DNA of 64,000 nucleotides from Armatimonadota bacterium (GTDB lineage Bacteria; Sysuimicrobiota; Sysuimicrobiia; Sysuimicrobiales; Humicultoraceae): assembly GCA_016869025.1 (NCBI GenBank), contig VGFA01000005.1, forward strand, positions 44,682 through 108,681. Reading direction: 5' to 3'. Below, piece after piece: positions 7,462-16,727 of this stretch (position 1 is its first letter; each line of letters opens with the position of its first letter). The notes beneath the pieces were generated by a model that worked only from the letters and a program-made list of their open reading frames with translations, did not search any database and was not told the DNA's origin. The position numbers and the translations under genes are program-made.

Positions 7462-9012
7462 CTACCGCCTCGGCTCCAGCCAGGTGTTCCAGAGGTAGTG
7501 CGACGGCATTCCCAGGTATCCCTTCAGCTCCGGCCGGTGAACGTGCATGAAGAAACCGTCGCCGAGCTTCACGGTGGGCACCTCGTTCCAGAACAGCAGC
7601 TGCGCACGGCGCCAGAGGTCCATCCGGACTTTGGGGTCGCTGTGCCGCCGCATGAGCGTCAGGATCGCCTGCATGTCACGGGTCTCATACCAGCCCGGGA
7701 AAGTGGTGCTCAACACCAGCAGGAACGTGGGGTCGGGTACGGCCGTGAACGTCGTGATCATGACCTCCCAGCCCTCGGTCCGGGCGCGGCGGGTCAGCAC
7801 CGTCGCCCAGTCCATGAACTGCAGGTCCACGTTGAAGCCCACCCGCTCGAGCATCGGCTTGGCCACCGGGGCTGAATGGGCTGCCCAGAGCGATTCGGCG
7901 GTGACGAGGAAGCGGATCGGCTCGCCGCGATAGCCGCTCTCGGCAAGAAGCCGGCGTGCCAGCTCAGGGTTCTTCTGGACGTAGAGCTCCTTGCCGGCGT
8001 CGGACCACATGTAGTGTTCCTTGGGCATCAGACTGGAGTCAATGCGGTAGAACAGGGGGTTGCCGTACGCCGCCTTCATTATGGGCTCGACGTCCAGCGC
8101 GGCCAGCATCGCCTGGCGGACCTTCAAGTTCGCTGTGGGGCCGGTGCGCTTGTTCAGCACGAACGCCAGGAAGCTGGGCACCGGTCCGCGGAAGGGGACC
8201 GCGCTCGGTTCGCGGCGGAGCCGGTCGTAGTCGTCGGCAGAGACCAGCTCGGCGAACTGATACTCGTTGCGTTGCACGCCTGCCACCCTAACCGCCGCGT
8301 CCGGGATCGGAACAAACGTGATGCCGTCCAGGTGGGCGGTCCGTCGCCCGCTCATGCCGTCGGGCGTCTCGGTGCGCGCGGCGTAACGATCGAACCGCTC
8401 GAAGCGCAGGTGCCGGTCCGGGATGTGCTCGACGAACCGGAACGGGCCGGTGCCGATGAACTTGCGCAGCGGGCCGGCGCCGGTCTCGTCCACGATCTCC
8501 TTGGGGTAGATCGCGGCAAACTGGGTCCACCAGGCCAGATCCGCGGGAAGTAGGGAGTAGGGATCCTTCAACTTGATCACTACCGTGTGCGCGTCGGGCG
8601 CGGTGAGCGAAGCAACGTTGGCGAAGAGCGCCCGGCCGCGGACAGCCATGCGACCCCAGCGGGCCAGCGAGGCCACGACGTCTTCGCTGTTCATGTCCCG
8701 GCCGTGGTGGAAGGGAACACCCTTTCGGAGCGTGATCGTGTGGGTCCGCCGATCCGGCGTTGTGGTGTACTGGTCCGCGAGCATCGGTACTGGCTCAAGC
8801 TTGCTGTTGATCGTAAACAGGGTCTCGAAAATGTGGTGCATCGTGTACGAGACGACCAGCGCAGTGGTGGCGTGCGGGTCGAGCGTCGGCCCCTCACTCT
8901 GGAGCGCGAACGTCAAAACGCCCCCGCGGCGGGGTTGCTGCGCATCGGTGGCGGCAAACGGGGTGAGCAGGACAGCCAGGGCGGCGAGCACCGCGATCGT
9001 TCTGCTGAACAT
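7462..9012 (-). CDS. Peptide/nickel-type ABC transporter substrate-binding protein (SBP_bac_5)
   Basis: A 516-residue protein with a signal peptide of about 25 residues (MFSRTIAVLAALAVLLTPFAATDAQ). The start at 9012 is chosen because a purine-rich GGGGAAGG site precedes it; the longer frame has no signal sequence. The mature protein opens RRGGVLTFALQSEGPTLDPH and contains TITLRKGVPFHHGRDMNSEDVVASL, the family-5 signature. No permease or ATPase adjoins it. It belongs to a paralogous set here (24854-26446, 39190-40761, remnant at 63720) sharing 'MDWATVL-RRA--EGWEV' and a terminal W-N-x-W motif. The ligand is probably a peptide or related amphiphile, unresolved. Confidence 0.85.
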   Translation of the reverse strand: MFSRTIAVLAALAVLLTPFAATDAQQPRRGGVLTFALQSEGPTLDPHATTALVVSYTMHHIFETLFTINSKLEPVPMLADQYTTTPDRRTHTITLRKGVPFHHGRDMNSEDVVASLARWGRMAVRGRALFANVASLTAPDAHTVVIKLKDPYSLLPADLAWWTQFAAIYPKEIVDETGAGPLRKFIGTGPFRFVEHIPDRHLRFERFDRYAARTETPDGMSGRRTAHLDGITFVPIPDAAVRVAGVQRNEYQFAELVSADDYDRLRREPSAVPFRGPVPSFLAFVLNKRTGPTANLKVRQAMLAALDVEPIMKAAYGNPLFYRIDSSLMPKEHYMWSDAGKELYVQKNPELARRLLAESGYRGEPIRFLVTAESLWAAHSAPVAKPMLERVGFNVDLQFMDWATVLTRRARTEGWEVMITTFTAVPDPTFLLVLSTTFPGWYETRDMQAILTLMRRHSDPKVRMDLWRRAQLLFWNEVPTVKLGDGFFMHVHRPELKGYLGMPSHYLWNTWLEPRR

Positions 9013-9208
9013 GGGCCTTCCCCCTGTCGCTGGAACGTATGGTTTGGAGCGCTTATCGCGAAGCATACCGGCGCAGGGCAGCGGCGTCAACGACGGAGGT
9101 GCGCCGCGGTGCGGCCCCGAATCCGTACCCGTGACGCCGGGCGGCCGCAGGCGGAGCCGGTCGCTTCGGGCACATCGCGGCAGCCACTCTCAACCGGCGA
9201 GGTGAATC

Positions 9209-10024
9209 GTGCTCCTTCAAGGCAAGCGGGCGTTGATCATGGGCGTCGCAAACAACCGCAGCATCGCGTGGGGAATCGCGCGGGCGTTCCACCGCGAGGG
9301 CGCGACCCTGGCGTTCACCTACCAGGGCGAGCGGCTCAAGGACAACCTGGTCGGCCTGCTCGATGAGATCGGCGGCGCCTCGGAGTACCCGCTCTTTCCC
9401 TGCGATGTCACCTCTGACGATGAGGTCGCGGCCGTGTTTGCGGCTCTGGCGGAACGCTGGGGAGCACTCGACGTCCTGGTGCACTGCCTGGCGTTCGCGG
9501 ACCGCGAGGATCTGCTCCGGCCGTTCTCGGGCATCTCGCGCAAGGGATATGCTCTGGCACTCGAAGTCAGCGCGTATTCGCTGATACGGTGCGCGGGTGC
9601 TGCCAGGCCGCTGCTGGAGGCATCCGGCGGCGGCAGCATCATGACCCTGACGTACAACGCGGTGGATAGGGTCGTGCCCTCGTACAACGTCATGGCCGTG
9701 GCCAAGGCCGCGCTGGAGTGCGAGGTGCGCTACCTGGCCGCTGAACTGGGGCCGATCAACGTGCGAGTGAACGCGATCTCGGCCGGCCCCCTGCGCACGC
9801 TGGCAGCCAGCGCGGTCAAGGGGCTTTCCGGGTTCCGCGACGCCGTGGAGGGGATCGCGCCGCTACGCCGCAACGTCACCCTGGAGGAAGTCGCCGGCGT
9901 GGCAACGTTCCTGGCCAGCGACCTGTCGCGCGCGGTCACGGGGAACACGATCTTCGCCGACAGTGGGTTTCATGTCATGGGCGTGGCAGGCCAGCTGGAG
10001 GTGGCGAGGAAGCCACAAGCGTAG
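9209..10024 (+). CDS. fabI: Enoyl-[acyl-carrier-protein] reductase FabI
   Basis: A 271-residue short-chain dehydrogenase. The N-terminal GVANNRSIAWGIARAF is the atypical FabI nucleotide-binding loop. The catalytic pair lies in the FabI-specific Y-x6-K spacing (Tyr159 and Lys166 in YNVMAVAK), with Tyr149 upstream. It catalyses the last reduction of each type II fatty-acid elongation cycle using NAD(P)H. The start is GTG, with GAGGTG as ribosome site. It is divergent from the SBP gene and stands alone, without other fab genes nearby. Confidence 0.92.
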   Translation: MLLQGKRALIMGVANNRSIAWGIARAFHREGATLAFTYQGERLKDNLVGLLDEIGGASEYPLFPCDVTSDDEVAAVFAALAERWGALDVLVHCLAFADREDLLRPFSGISRKGYALALEVSAYSLIRCAGAARPLLEASGGGSIMTLTYNAVDRVVPSYNVMAVAKAALECEVRYLAAELGPINVRVNAISAGPLRTLAASAVKGLSGFRDAVEGIAPLRRNVTLEEVAGVATFLASDLSRAVTGNTIFADSGFHVMGVAGQLEVARKPQA

Positions 10025-10043
10025 GCCGCCTGGTGGCCGGGGA

Positions 10044-10910
10044 TCAGCCCCAACCGTACCAGATCGAGGCGATCGCGATAACGTTGTTGAGGGCGTGGGT
10101 GACGATCACCGGCACGAGACTCCGGGTGCGCTCGTAGAGGAAGGCCAGCAGCACCCCGAGCACCAGGATGGGCAACGCGTGCACGAGCTGCAGGTGCACG
10201 ATCGAGAAGAACACCGCGCTGGCCAGTGCCGCGGGGATCGCGCCCCACCTATCGCGCAGCCCGCCGTAGACGAACCCTCGGAAGAACACCTCCTCACCCA
10301 CAGGCACGATCACGACCAGCAGTATCAGGAACCACACCGTGGCCAGGCCGCCAGGGAGCGTATCCAGGACCGGGCGCAGCGGGTCCAGCAGGTGCTCGGC
10401 CTCGGCGCGTGCCGCGGCCTGCGCCGGGCCTTCCACGAGCCCCAGCAGGAAGATCGCCAGGTCCTCGCTCGCAAGCGCCAGCGGAACCACCACGGCCGCG
10501 GCGACAAGTCCCAGCAGCACGCCCCGCGGCCAGCCGCCGAATGTCAGGCCCAGCCTCGCAGGCGGCAAGCCATACCGGCCGATCACAACGTAGGCCGAGA
10601 GACCGACGAACAGCGTGTTCTGCACGAGGGTAACCGTGGACAGATCCAGAAGCGACAGGGGCAGCGTGATGCCGGCCAGCGTCGCTGCAAGCGGCAGCGT
10701 AACCATGAACAGCACGGCGAGCGCCACCATCTCGCTGATGCCCCAGGTGTCCGCGCGGCGGATCGGGCGCAACACCAGCAGGTATATGGGCAGGGCGGTA
10801 GAGGCCAGCAGCAGCACCAGGACGGCACTGGCCATGGCGGATTCGAGTAGGGGGTATGCTGCCGCGGGGAACATCGTGTGAAAGAGCGTTCGGCAAGGCG
10901 CCCCGGGCAT
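10044..10910 (-). CDS. CPBP family intramembrane metalloprotease
   Basis: A polytopic protein of up to 288 residues. The family motifs are clear: VGEEVFFRGFVYGGLR (the EExxxR motif), FSIVHL and HALNN. These form the glutamate/histidine metal site of CAAX-protease/bacteriocin-processing (Abi) proteins. The start is uncertain: ATG 10910, 10874 and 10835 are all in frame and none has a well-spaced ribosome site, while the first transmembrane helix begins right after the one at 10835. It is divergent from dnaX. The substrate is unknown. Confidence 0.82.
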   Translation of the reverse strand: MPGAPCRTLFHTMFPAAAYPLLESAMASAVLVLLLASTALPIYLLVLRPIRRADTWGISEMVALAVLFMVTLPLAATLAGITLPLSLLDLSTVTLVQNTLFVGLSAYVVIGRYGLPPARLGLTFGGWPRGVLLGLVAAAVVVPLALASEDLAIFLLGLVEGPAQAAARAEAEHLLDPLRPVLDTLPGGLATVWFLILLVVIVPVGEEVFFRGFVYGGLRDRWGAIPAALASAVFFSIVHLQLVHALPILVLGVLLAFLYERTRSLVPVIVTHALNNVIAIASIWYGWG

Positions 10911-10971
10911 CCTCCGGGGGCAAGGAAGGTCAGGCGCGATGCCGAATTACACGGAGCCGAGGTGCAACGCC

Positions 10972-12732
10972 GTGTCGCATGTTTCCGTCTACCGCCGATG
11001 GCGGCCCAAGTCGTTTGAGGAGATCATAGGTCAGGAACGCATCACGCGTACGCTGCAGAACGCCATCAAGGCAGGCCGCACCAGCCACGCTTACCTCTTT
11101 GCCGGGCACCGCGGCACGGGCAAGACCACGACCGCCCGCATCCTCGCCAAGGCGCTGAACTGCGCGCACGGCCCCACTCCGACGCCGTGCAACGCGTGCC
11201 CTCAGTGCGAGGCCATTGCCCGTGGGGTGAGCATGGACGTCATCGAGATTGACGGGGCCAGCAACACGAGCGTGGACGACGTGCGCGATCTCAAGGAGAA
11301 GATCGTGCTCGCGCCGACCGAGGGCCGGCACAAGGTCTACATCATTGACGAGGTCCACATGCTCTCCACCAGCGCGTTCAACGCGCTGCTCAAGACGCTG
11401 GAGGAGCCCCCGGCCCACGCGGTCTTCGTGCTGGTGACGACCGAGCCGCACCGGATCCCCGCGACGGTCCTCTCGCGCTGCCAGCGGTTCGACTTCAGGC
11501 GCGTCTCATTCGGCGAGATTGCCGCGCGGCTGCGCACCATCGCCGACCAGGAGGGAATCGCTATTGACGACGCGGCGCTGGCGCAGGTCGTCCGTAGCGC
11601 CGACGGCTCGGTGCGCGACGGCGAGTCCATCCTGGACCAGTTGAGCGCGTACACCGGCGGCCAGGTAGACCGCGATCTGGTCATCGGCGTGCTGGGGTTG
11701 ATTGACGACGACGTCGCGGCGGCGTTCGTGGACGCGGCGCTGGACCGCAACATGGCCGCGGCGATGCGCCTGGCCCAGGAGACGGTTGACGCCGGAAAGG
11801 ACATCCGCCAGGTGCTCAGGACGCTGCTGGAGCATTTCCGCGACCTCCTGATCGTGAAGACCTGCGGCCAGGCCGCCTCCGAGATCCTGGACGCGCCGGC
11901 GGAGCGGCTTGCCGGGATCACATCCCAGACAGAACGCGCGAGCATCTCGGACCTGCTGCGGGCGGTGCGCGTGCTCAACGAAGCGGTCAGCGATGCGCGG
12001 TGGAGCACGCAGCCCCGGCTGGCGCTGGAGGTAGCGCTGATCCGACTGGCCCGCCCTGAGATGGATCCATCGCTGGAGGGCATCACGGCCCGGCTGGACC
12101 GGCTGGAAGCCGGAAGCGGCGCTCGCCCACAAGGGACACCCGCTGCACCACAGGCTGCGTCGCGGCCCGCCCAATCGGCTGCGCAGCGGGCCGCCCCACC
12201 GGCCACCGCGACACCACGCCCTGCAACGCCGCCGCCTGCCGCGCCTACCCGTGCCACAGCGGCTCCCGCGGAGAAGCCGCAGGCAAGCACGACTGGAATC
12301 GTCACCATTGACGACGTGCGACGCCAGTGGGCACGGGTGCTGGAGGACATCAAGCGTGCCAAGATGCTCTGCCACGCCCTGCTGATCGAGGGGACGCCGC
12401 TGGAAGTTACCGGGAACACCCTGATCGTTGGGCTGCGGTCTGGCTTCAACTTCCACCTGGACAACCTGCACCGCGCAGAGAACCGTGAGATCATAGAGGG
12501 TGCCCTGTCGCGCGTGCTGTCCACGCCTCTTCGGTTCAGGGCCTGCCTGCACGACGCGCCCGCCGCATCGCCTGAGCATCCCGCCGCCGGGGGCGATTCA
12601 GCGCCCAGGCCCGACGCGGGGACTAGTCCTCTTGAGGCATCGTCTGCGCGTCCCGACGCGGGAAGGACATCCCTGGTGGATCGTGCCAGGGAGCTGTTCG
12701 CCGCCGACATCGTAGAGGAGGAAAGTCATTGA
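10972..12732 (+). CDS. dnaX: DNA polymerase III subunits gamma/tau
   Basis: About 586 residues if translation starts at GTG 10972 (giving M-S-H-V-S-V-Y-R-R-W, the usual DnaX N terminus, with GAGGTG upstream); ATG 10939 is an alternative adding 11 residues. Walker A is GHRGTGKTT (about 45-53), four zinc-binding cysteines lie at about 64, 73, 76 and 79, and Walker B is IIDEVH with the SRC sensor after it. A Pro/Ala-rich linker (about 400-450) separates the AAA+ clamp-loader part from the tau C-terminal domain. It is followed directly by ybaB and recR, the conserved order. I saw no obvious slippery site for gamma formation. Confidence 0.95.
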   Translation: MSHVSVYRRWRPKSFEEIIGQERITRTLQNAIKAGRTSHAYLFAGHRGTGKTTTARILAKALNCAHGPTPTPCNACPQCEAIARGVSMDVIEIDGASNTSVDDVRDLKEKIVLAPTEGRHKVYIIDEVHMLSTSAFNALLKTLEEPPAHAVFVLVTTEPHRIPATVLSRCQRFDFRRVSFGEIAARLRTIADQEGIAIDDAALAQVVRSADGSVRDGESILDQLSAYTGGQVDRDLVIGVLGLIDDDVAAAFVDAALDRNMAAAMRLAQETVDAGKDIRQVLRTLLEHFRDLLIVKTCGQAASEILDAPAERLAGITSQTERASISDLLRAVRVLNEAVSDARWSTQPRLALEVALIRLARPEMDPSLEGITARLDRLEAGSGARPQGTPAAPQAASRPAQSAAQRAAPPATATPRPATPPPAAPTRATAAPAEKPQASTTGIVTIDDVRRQWARVLEDIKRAKMLCHALLIEGTPLEVTGNTLIVGLRSGFNFHLDNLHRAENREIIEGALSRVLSTPLRFRACLHDAPAASPEHPAAGGDSAPRPDAGTSPLEASSARPDAGRTSLVDRARELFAADIVEEESH

Positions 12733-13046
12733 GCGCGGGCAACATCGGCAAAATGATGAAGCAGATGCAGAAGCTGCAGTCCGAGATGGCGCGGGTCCAG
12801 GAGGAGCTCGCCTCCGCCCGGATAGAGGCCAGCTCTGGTGGAGGCGTTGTGCGGGCGGTGGCCAACGGCCACGGCGAACTGGTCGAGCTGGAGATTGATC
12901 CCTCTGTGGTGGACCCGGCGGACGTGGGCCTGCTGGCGGACCTGGTGCTGGCAGCCGTGAACGAGGCCCAGCGCAACGCCCGCAGCATGGCCGAGAGCCG
13001 CATGGCCGCGCTCACCGGAGGCCTCCAGATCCCAGGACTGCCCTAG
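12729..13046 (+). CDS. ybaB: YbaB/EbfC family nucleoid-associated protein
   Basis: A 105-residue protein with the family's N-terminal coiled segment (NIGKMMKQMQKLQSEMARVQEELA) and the core 'SGGGVVRAVANGHGELVELEIDPSVV'. It starts at TTG 12729, overlapping the dnaX stop by 4 bases, with GAGGAGGAAAG as a strong ribosome site. It forms dimers that bind DNA. The dnaX-ybaB-recR gene order is widely conserved. Confidence 0.92.
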   Translation: MSAGNIGKMMKQMQKLQSEMARVQEELASARIEASSGGGVVRAVANGHGELVELEIDPSVVDPADVGLLADLVLAAVNEAQRNARSMAESRMAALTGGLQIPGLP

Positions 13047-13051
13047 CGCCG

Positions 13052-13648
13052 ATGGACTACCCGCTCCCCCTCGCCAGGCTCATTGACGAGCTTTCCAAGA
13101 TGCCGACGGTGGGCCCCAGGACGGCCCAGCGGCTGGCGTTCTACATCATGCGGTTGACCACGGAGGAGGCACAGTCGCTCGCCGACGCGATCCTGGGCGT
13201 CAAGGCCGGAATGCGCTCCTGCTCGGTCTGCTTCGGCATCACCGATACCGACCCGTGCGCAATCTGCTCTAACCCCTCCCGCAGCGGCTCGGTGCTGTGC
13301 GTCGTCGAGGACCCGCGCGACGTCATCGCGCTGGAGCGCACCCGTGAGTTCCGCGGCCGCTACCACGTGCTGGGGGGCGCGATCTCGCCGCTGGACGGCA
13401 TCGGGCCCGACGATCTGAAGATCGCCGAGCTGCTGTCGCGGGTGAAGGAGGGTGGGGTGGCCGAGGTCATCGTCGCCACCAACCCGCGCGTCGAGGGCGA
13501 GGCCACGGCAATCTACCTGGCGCGCCTGCTCAAACCGCTGGGAGTGAGGGTGACGCGGATCGCCCACGGCCTGCCGGTGGGCGGAGATCTCGAGTACGCC
13601 GACGAGGTTACCCTGGCGCGCGCGCTCGAAGGCCGCCGCGATCTGTAA
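13052..13648 (+). CDS. recR: Recombination protein RecR
   Basis: A 198-residue protein of standard length. The helix-hairpin-helix (MPTVGPRTAQRLAFYIM) precedes a four-cysteine zinc motif (Cys57, Cys60, Cys69, Cys72) and a Toprim domain (VVEDPRDVIALERT). The C-terminal 'GLPVGGDLEYADEVTLARALEGRR' carries the conserved Walker-B-like segment. It works with RecO/RecF in gap repair. The downstream MFS gene begins at the base after its stop codon. Confidence 0.95.
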   Translation: MDYPLPLARLIDELSKMPTVGPRTAQRLAFYIMRLTTEEAQSLADAILGVKAGMRSCSVCFGITDTDPCAICSNPSRSGSVLCVVEDPRDVIALERTREFRGRYHVLGGAISPLDGIGPDDLKIAELLSRVKEGGVAEVIVATNPRVEGEATAIYLARLLKPLGVRVTRIAHGLPVGGDLEYADEVTLARALEGRRDL

Positions 13649-14890
13649 ATGCCAGACGATCGGCCGGACGATCAGGAAGAGCAGCCCTCCCAAAGGTTCG
13701 GCGCCCTGCGATCGAGACCGTTTGCCATCTTCTGGATAGGCCTGCTGATATCACACACGGGCACCTGGATGCAGTCGGTGGGGCAGGGATGGCTGCTCTA
13801 CCAGCTGACCAACACCCCGGTCTGGCTGGGTGCATCAAGTCTGGCCTTTGCCCTGCCTATGGTGGTCCTGCCGCTCTTCGGGGGCGCCCTCGCCGACCGA
13901 ATCCACAGGCTCAGTCTCATCCGAGGCATGCAGCTTGCCATGGCCGTTGCCGCCGGAGCGCTGGCCGGGCTCACCTACCTCAACGCCGTCACGGCCTGGC
14001 ACATGGCGGCGTTCAGCCTGTTCCAGGGCATGGTGCTGGCGTTTGAGGGCCCGGCGCGGCACGCCACGATTCCCGACCTGGTGGATCGCAGGCACCTGTT
14101 GAGCGCCGTCTCGCTGTTTCAGTCCACCTACCAGTTGGGCGGGTTCTTCGGCCCGGCGCTGGCCGGGGTCATCCTCGGCGTGCTGGGCAGCGGCCGCATC
14201 TACGCGCTCTTCGCGCTGAACTCCCTTACCTTCCTGATCAACGTGGTCGCCCTCTCCTGTATCCCAGCGGTGCCGCGTCACGCCAGGACCGACTCCTCGC
14301 TGTTTGGATCGGTGACCGACGGCCTCCGGTTCGTGTGGGAACAGCCGGCGCTGCGCTCCCTGCTTGTTCTAATCACGGTCGCAGGGGTCTTCGGCCGCTC
14401 CTACATCACGCTCATGCCGGTCTTCGCTCGGGATATCCTCCACACCGACGCGCGGGGGCTGGGCTATCTCACCGCGGCGCCTGGGATAGGCGTGGTCATC
14501 GGGGCCACCGCACTGGCCGCGAGCGGCGCCGGCGGTCATCGGGGAAAGACGATCGTCAGGATGGCCCTGATCTTCGCCGCGCTGCTCGCCGCGTTTGCCT
14601 CCTCACGATGGATCGCGCTCTCGATCCCGGTGCTGGTAGTGTTGGGCGCAGCGACGATCACGCTCATCGCGACGATGTCCACCGCGATGCAGGTCGCCGC
14701 GACCGACGCGATTCGCGGCCGCGTGATGAGCGTGTGGGCGATCGCCAACGTCGGGCTGCCCTCCATGGGGGCGATGGTGACGGCGAGCGCAGCCGCTGCC
14801 ATAGGCGCGCCGCTGGCCGTGGCCGCCGGCGCCGGGCTTGTGGCAGTCACGGCCGCGAGGCTGGGCAGGAGGATCCGGCAGGTCGCCTGA
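13649..14890 (+). CDS. MFS transporter, MFS_3/EntS-like exporter family
   Basis: A 413-residue protein with about 12 hydrophobic helices. The opening 'FAIFWIGLLISHTGTWMQSVGQGWLLYQLT' and the loop 'FGGALADRIHRLSLI' are typical of the MFS_3 group (enterobactin-exporter-like and macrolide-exporter-like). It abuts recR without a gap and may be co-transcribed with it. The substrate is unknown. Confidence 0.85.
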   Translation: MPDDRPDDQEEQPSQRFGALRSRPFAIFWIGLLISHTGTWMQSVGQGWLLYQLTNTPVWLGASSLAFALPMVVLPLFGGALADRIHRLSLIRGMQLAMAVAAGALAGLTYLNAVTAWHMAAFSLFQGMVLAFEGPARHATIPDLVDRRHLLSAVSLFQSTYQLGGFFGPALAGVILGVLGSGRIYALFALNSLTFLINVVALSCIPAVPRHARTDSSLFGSVTDGLRFVWEQPALRSLLVLITVAGVFGRSYITLMPVFARDILHTDARGLGYLTAAPGIGVVIGATALAASGAGGHRGKTIVRMALIFAALLAAFASSRWIALSIPVLVVLGAATITLIATMSTAMQVAATDAIRGRVMSVWAIANVGLPSMGAMVTASAAAAIGAPLAVAAGAGLVAVTAARLGRRIRQVA

Positions 14891-14905
14891 GGGCACAGCG
14901 CCCTC
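14889..14905. terminator. Possible stem-loop between convergent genes
   Basis: GAGGGC and GCCCTC pair around a 5-base loop at the 3' end of the MFS gene, facing the end of the sugar permease operon. There is no clear U-run on either strand, so terminator function is tentative. Confidence 0.35.
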
Positions 14906-14930
14906 GGTGCCGCCGAGACCTCGATCCCGT

Positions 14931-15779
14931 CTAGCCCTTGAGCGCTCCGGCCATCAGCCCGCGAAGGAAGTATCGGCCGAGGAAGATGTAGACCAGGAGC
15001 GGTGGCAGCGCTGCCAGCAGCGCCCCGGCCATCTGTACGTTCCACTCCACGATCTGGCTGCCCGCCAGGTTACGCAGCGCCACCTGCACCGGCTGCTGGG
15101 CGGGGTTGCTGGTAACGATCACCGCAAACAGGAACTCGTTCCAGATCTGCGTGACCTGCCAGATCATCACCACCACGAATGCGGGCATCGAGAGAGGAAG
15201 GATGACGTTCCGGTAGACGCCGACCAGCCCGGCCCCGTCAATCCGCGCCGCCTCCACAATCTCCGTGGGCACGGTGGCGTAGTAGTTGCGGAAGATCAGC
15301 GTCGTGATCGGGATGCCGTAGACCACGTGCACCAGTACCAGGCCCGTGATCGAGCCGTAGAGCCGCACCGACAGCAGCCCTCCCAGCCACTGCAGGAACT
15401 GGACCAGCGGGATGAGCACGCTCTGATAAGGGATGAACATCCCGAAGAGCAGCAGGGGGAAGACAACGTCGGCTCCCGCGAACTTCCACTTCGCCAGCAC
15501 GTAACCGTTGACCGATCCCAACGCCGCCGAGACCAGTGCCGCGGGGACAACCAGGACCACGCTGTTGCGTAGGTTGGGAGCAAGCTCCCGGAGCGCCTTG
15601 CCGAAGCCTTCCAGCGTCACTTGCTGCGGCGGTGCCCACATCCGGCTGAGACTGACCTCCCGGAACGACTTGAGCCCGTTGTTGACCAGCACGTACACCG
15701 GCATAAGGTAGAAGGCGGCGAAGAACGCGAGGATCGCGTACAGCAGCACCCGCGTGGCGCGGGGTCGCCCGCGGCCCAT
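14931..15779 (-). CDS. Carbohydrate ABC transporter permease, MalG/UgpE type
   Basis: A 282-residue protein with about six transmembrane helices. The EAA loop is seen as 'IVEAARIDGAGLVGVYRNVILPLSMPA', and 'LLVYIFLGRYFLRGLMAGALKG' is the usual MalG-like C terminus. It pairs with the MalF-type permease whose stop codon abuts its ATG. It is the last gene of an SBP-permease-permease operon that lacks an ATPase. Confidence 0.9.
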   Translation of the reverse strand: MGRGRPRATRVLLYAILAFFAAFYLMPVYVLVNNGLKSFREVSLSRMWAPPQQVTLEGFGKALRELAPNLRNSVVLVVPAALVSAALGSVNGYVLAKWKFAGADVVFPLLLFGMFIPYQSVLIPLVQFLQWLGGLLSVRLYGSITGLVLVHVVYGIPITTLIFRNYYATVPTEIVEAARIDGAGLVGVYRNVILPLSMPAFVVVMIWQVTQIWNEFLFAVIVTSNPAQQPVQVALRNLAGSQIVEWNVQMAGALLAALPPLLVYIFLGRYFLRGLMAGALKG

Positions 15780-16658
15780 CTAGGCCTCCGCCTCCGTACG
15801 CGAGCTGTATATCAGGTACGGAATGATCACCACCGCGACCATGACCAGCATGATGATCGAGATCGTCGCCCCCTCCGCGAACCGGTTGCCCCGGAACGTC
15901 GTCTCGAACATGAAGATCCCGGGCACGTCGGTGGAGAAGGCCGGGCCGCTGCCGGTCATCGCGAAGACCAGGTCGAAGATCTTGAGCGAGACGTGCCCGA
16001 GCACGATCGCCGCGCTCAGCGTGATCGGGTGCAGCAGCGGGATGATCACGTGCCGGTAGAGCTGAAGGTCACTCGCGCCGTCAACCCGCGCCGCCTCCCG
16101 CAGCTCGTCCGAGATGCCCCGCAGGCCAGCCAGGTACAGGGCCATTGTGAAACCCGACATCTGCCACAGCGCTGCGATGACCACGGCATAGATGGCGATC
16201 CTCGGCTCGGTGTACCAGGGGGATCTAAGGGCCCCCAGCCCTGCGGCATCCAGCAGCAGGTTGACACCTGTGCTCGGGTTGAGCAGCCACTGCCAGACCG
16301 TGCCGCCGACGATGAACGATATCGACATGGGAAACAGGAAGGCGTTGCGGAAGAGCGCCTCTCCCCGGATCTGCCGGTCTAGCAGGACCGCCAGCAACAG
16401 CCCGATCCCCAGGCAGCCTGCCAGGAACGTCAGCGTGAACACCAGGGTGTTGCGCAGGTCAATCTGGAACCGGGGCGTCTGGAAGAGGTCGGCGAAGTTG
16501 CGCAGTCCGGCAAAAGAGAGGTCGGGGACGAAGCTATTCCAGTTGCTCATCGCGACGTAGGCGGTCCACCCGATGAAGCCGTAGACGAAGACGCCTACGG
16601 CCACCACCGATGGCAGGAGGATCAGCGCCGACAGTGCCCTGTCCCGCCGGATGCGCAT
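15780..16658 (-). CDS. Carbohydrate ABC transporter permease, MalF/UgpA type
   Basis: A 292-residue protein with six predicted helices and an EAA loop (LREAARVDGASDLQLYRHVIIPLLHPIT). It lies between the sugar-binding protein gene and the MalG-type permease. No Shine-Dalgarno sequence is visible before ATG 16658. An 11-bp perfect stem-loop (16666-16696) occupies the spacer, suggesting lower permease than binding-protein expression. Confidence 0.9.
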   Translation of the reverse strand: MRIRRDRALSALILLPSVVAVGVFVYGFIGWTAYVAMSNWNSFVPDLSFAGLRNFADLFQTPRFQIDLRNTLVFTLTFLAGCLGIGLLLAVLLDRQIRGEALFRNAFLFPMSISFIVGGTVWQWLLNPSTGVNLLLDAAGLGALRSPWYTEPRIAIYAVVIAALWQMSGFTMALYLAGLRGISDELREAARVDGASDLQLYRHVIIPLLHPITLSAAIVLGHVSLKIFDLVFAMTGSGPAFSTDVPGIFMFETTFRGNRFAEGATISIIMLVMVAVVIIPYLIYSSRTEAEA

Positions 16659-16665
16659 TGAAATG

Positions 16666-16696
16666 GAGGGAGTGAGCCCCCCTACCTCACTCCCTC
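16666..16696 (-). promoter_or_regulatory. Intercistronic stem-loop between sugar SBP and permease
   Basis: A perfect 11-bp inverted repeat (GAGGGAGTGAG with CTCACTCCCTC) has a 9-base loop. It lies in the 69-base gap after the SBP stop and ends 8 bases before the permease start. Such hairpins stabilise the upstream mRNA or partly terminate transcription in maltose-type operons. Confidence 0.7.
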
Positions 16697-16727
16697 ACCG
16701 CCGTCCTCTCCCGGCCACACGCCGACG

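Noticed and set aside
10895..10938. Possible small SRP RNA upstream of dnaX
   Set aside because: The region is GC-rich with a hairpin (GCCCCGG...CCGGGGGC) and a GGAAGG stretch, but it lacks the conserved SRP core (GTCAGG-CCGGAAG-GCAGC order) and is too short before the divergent gene.
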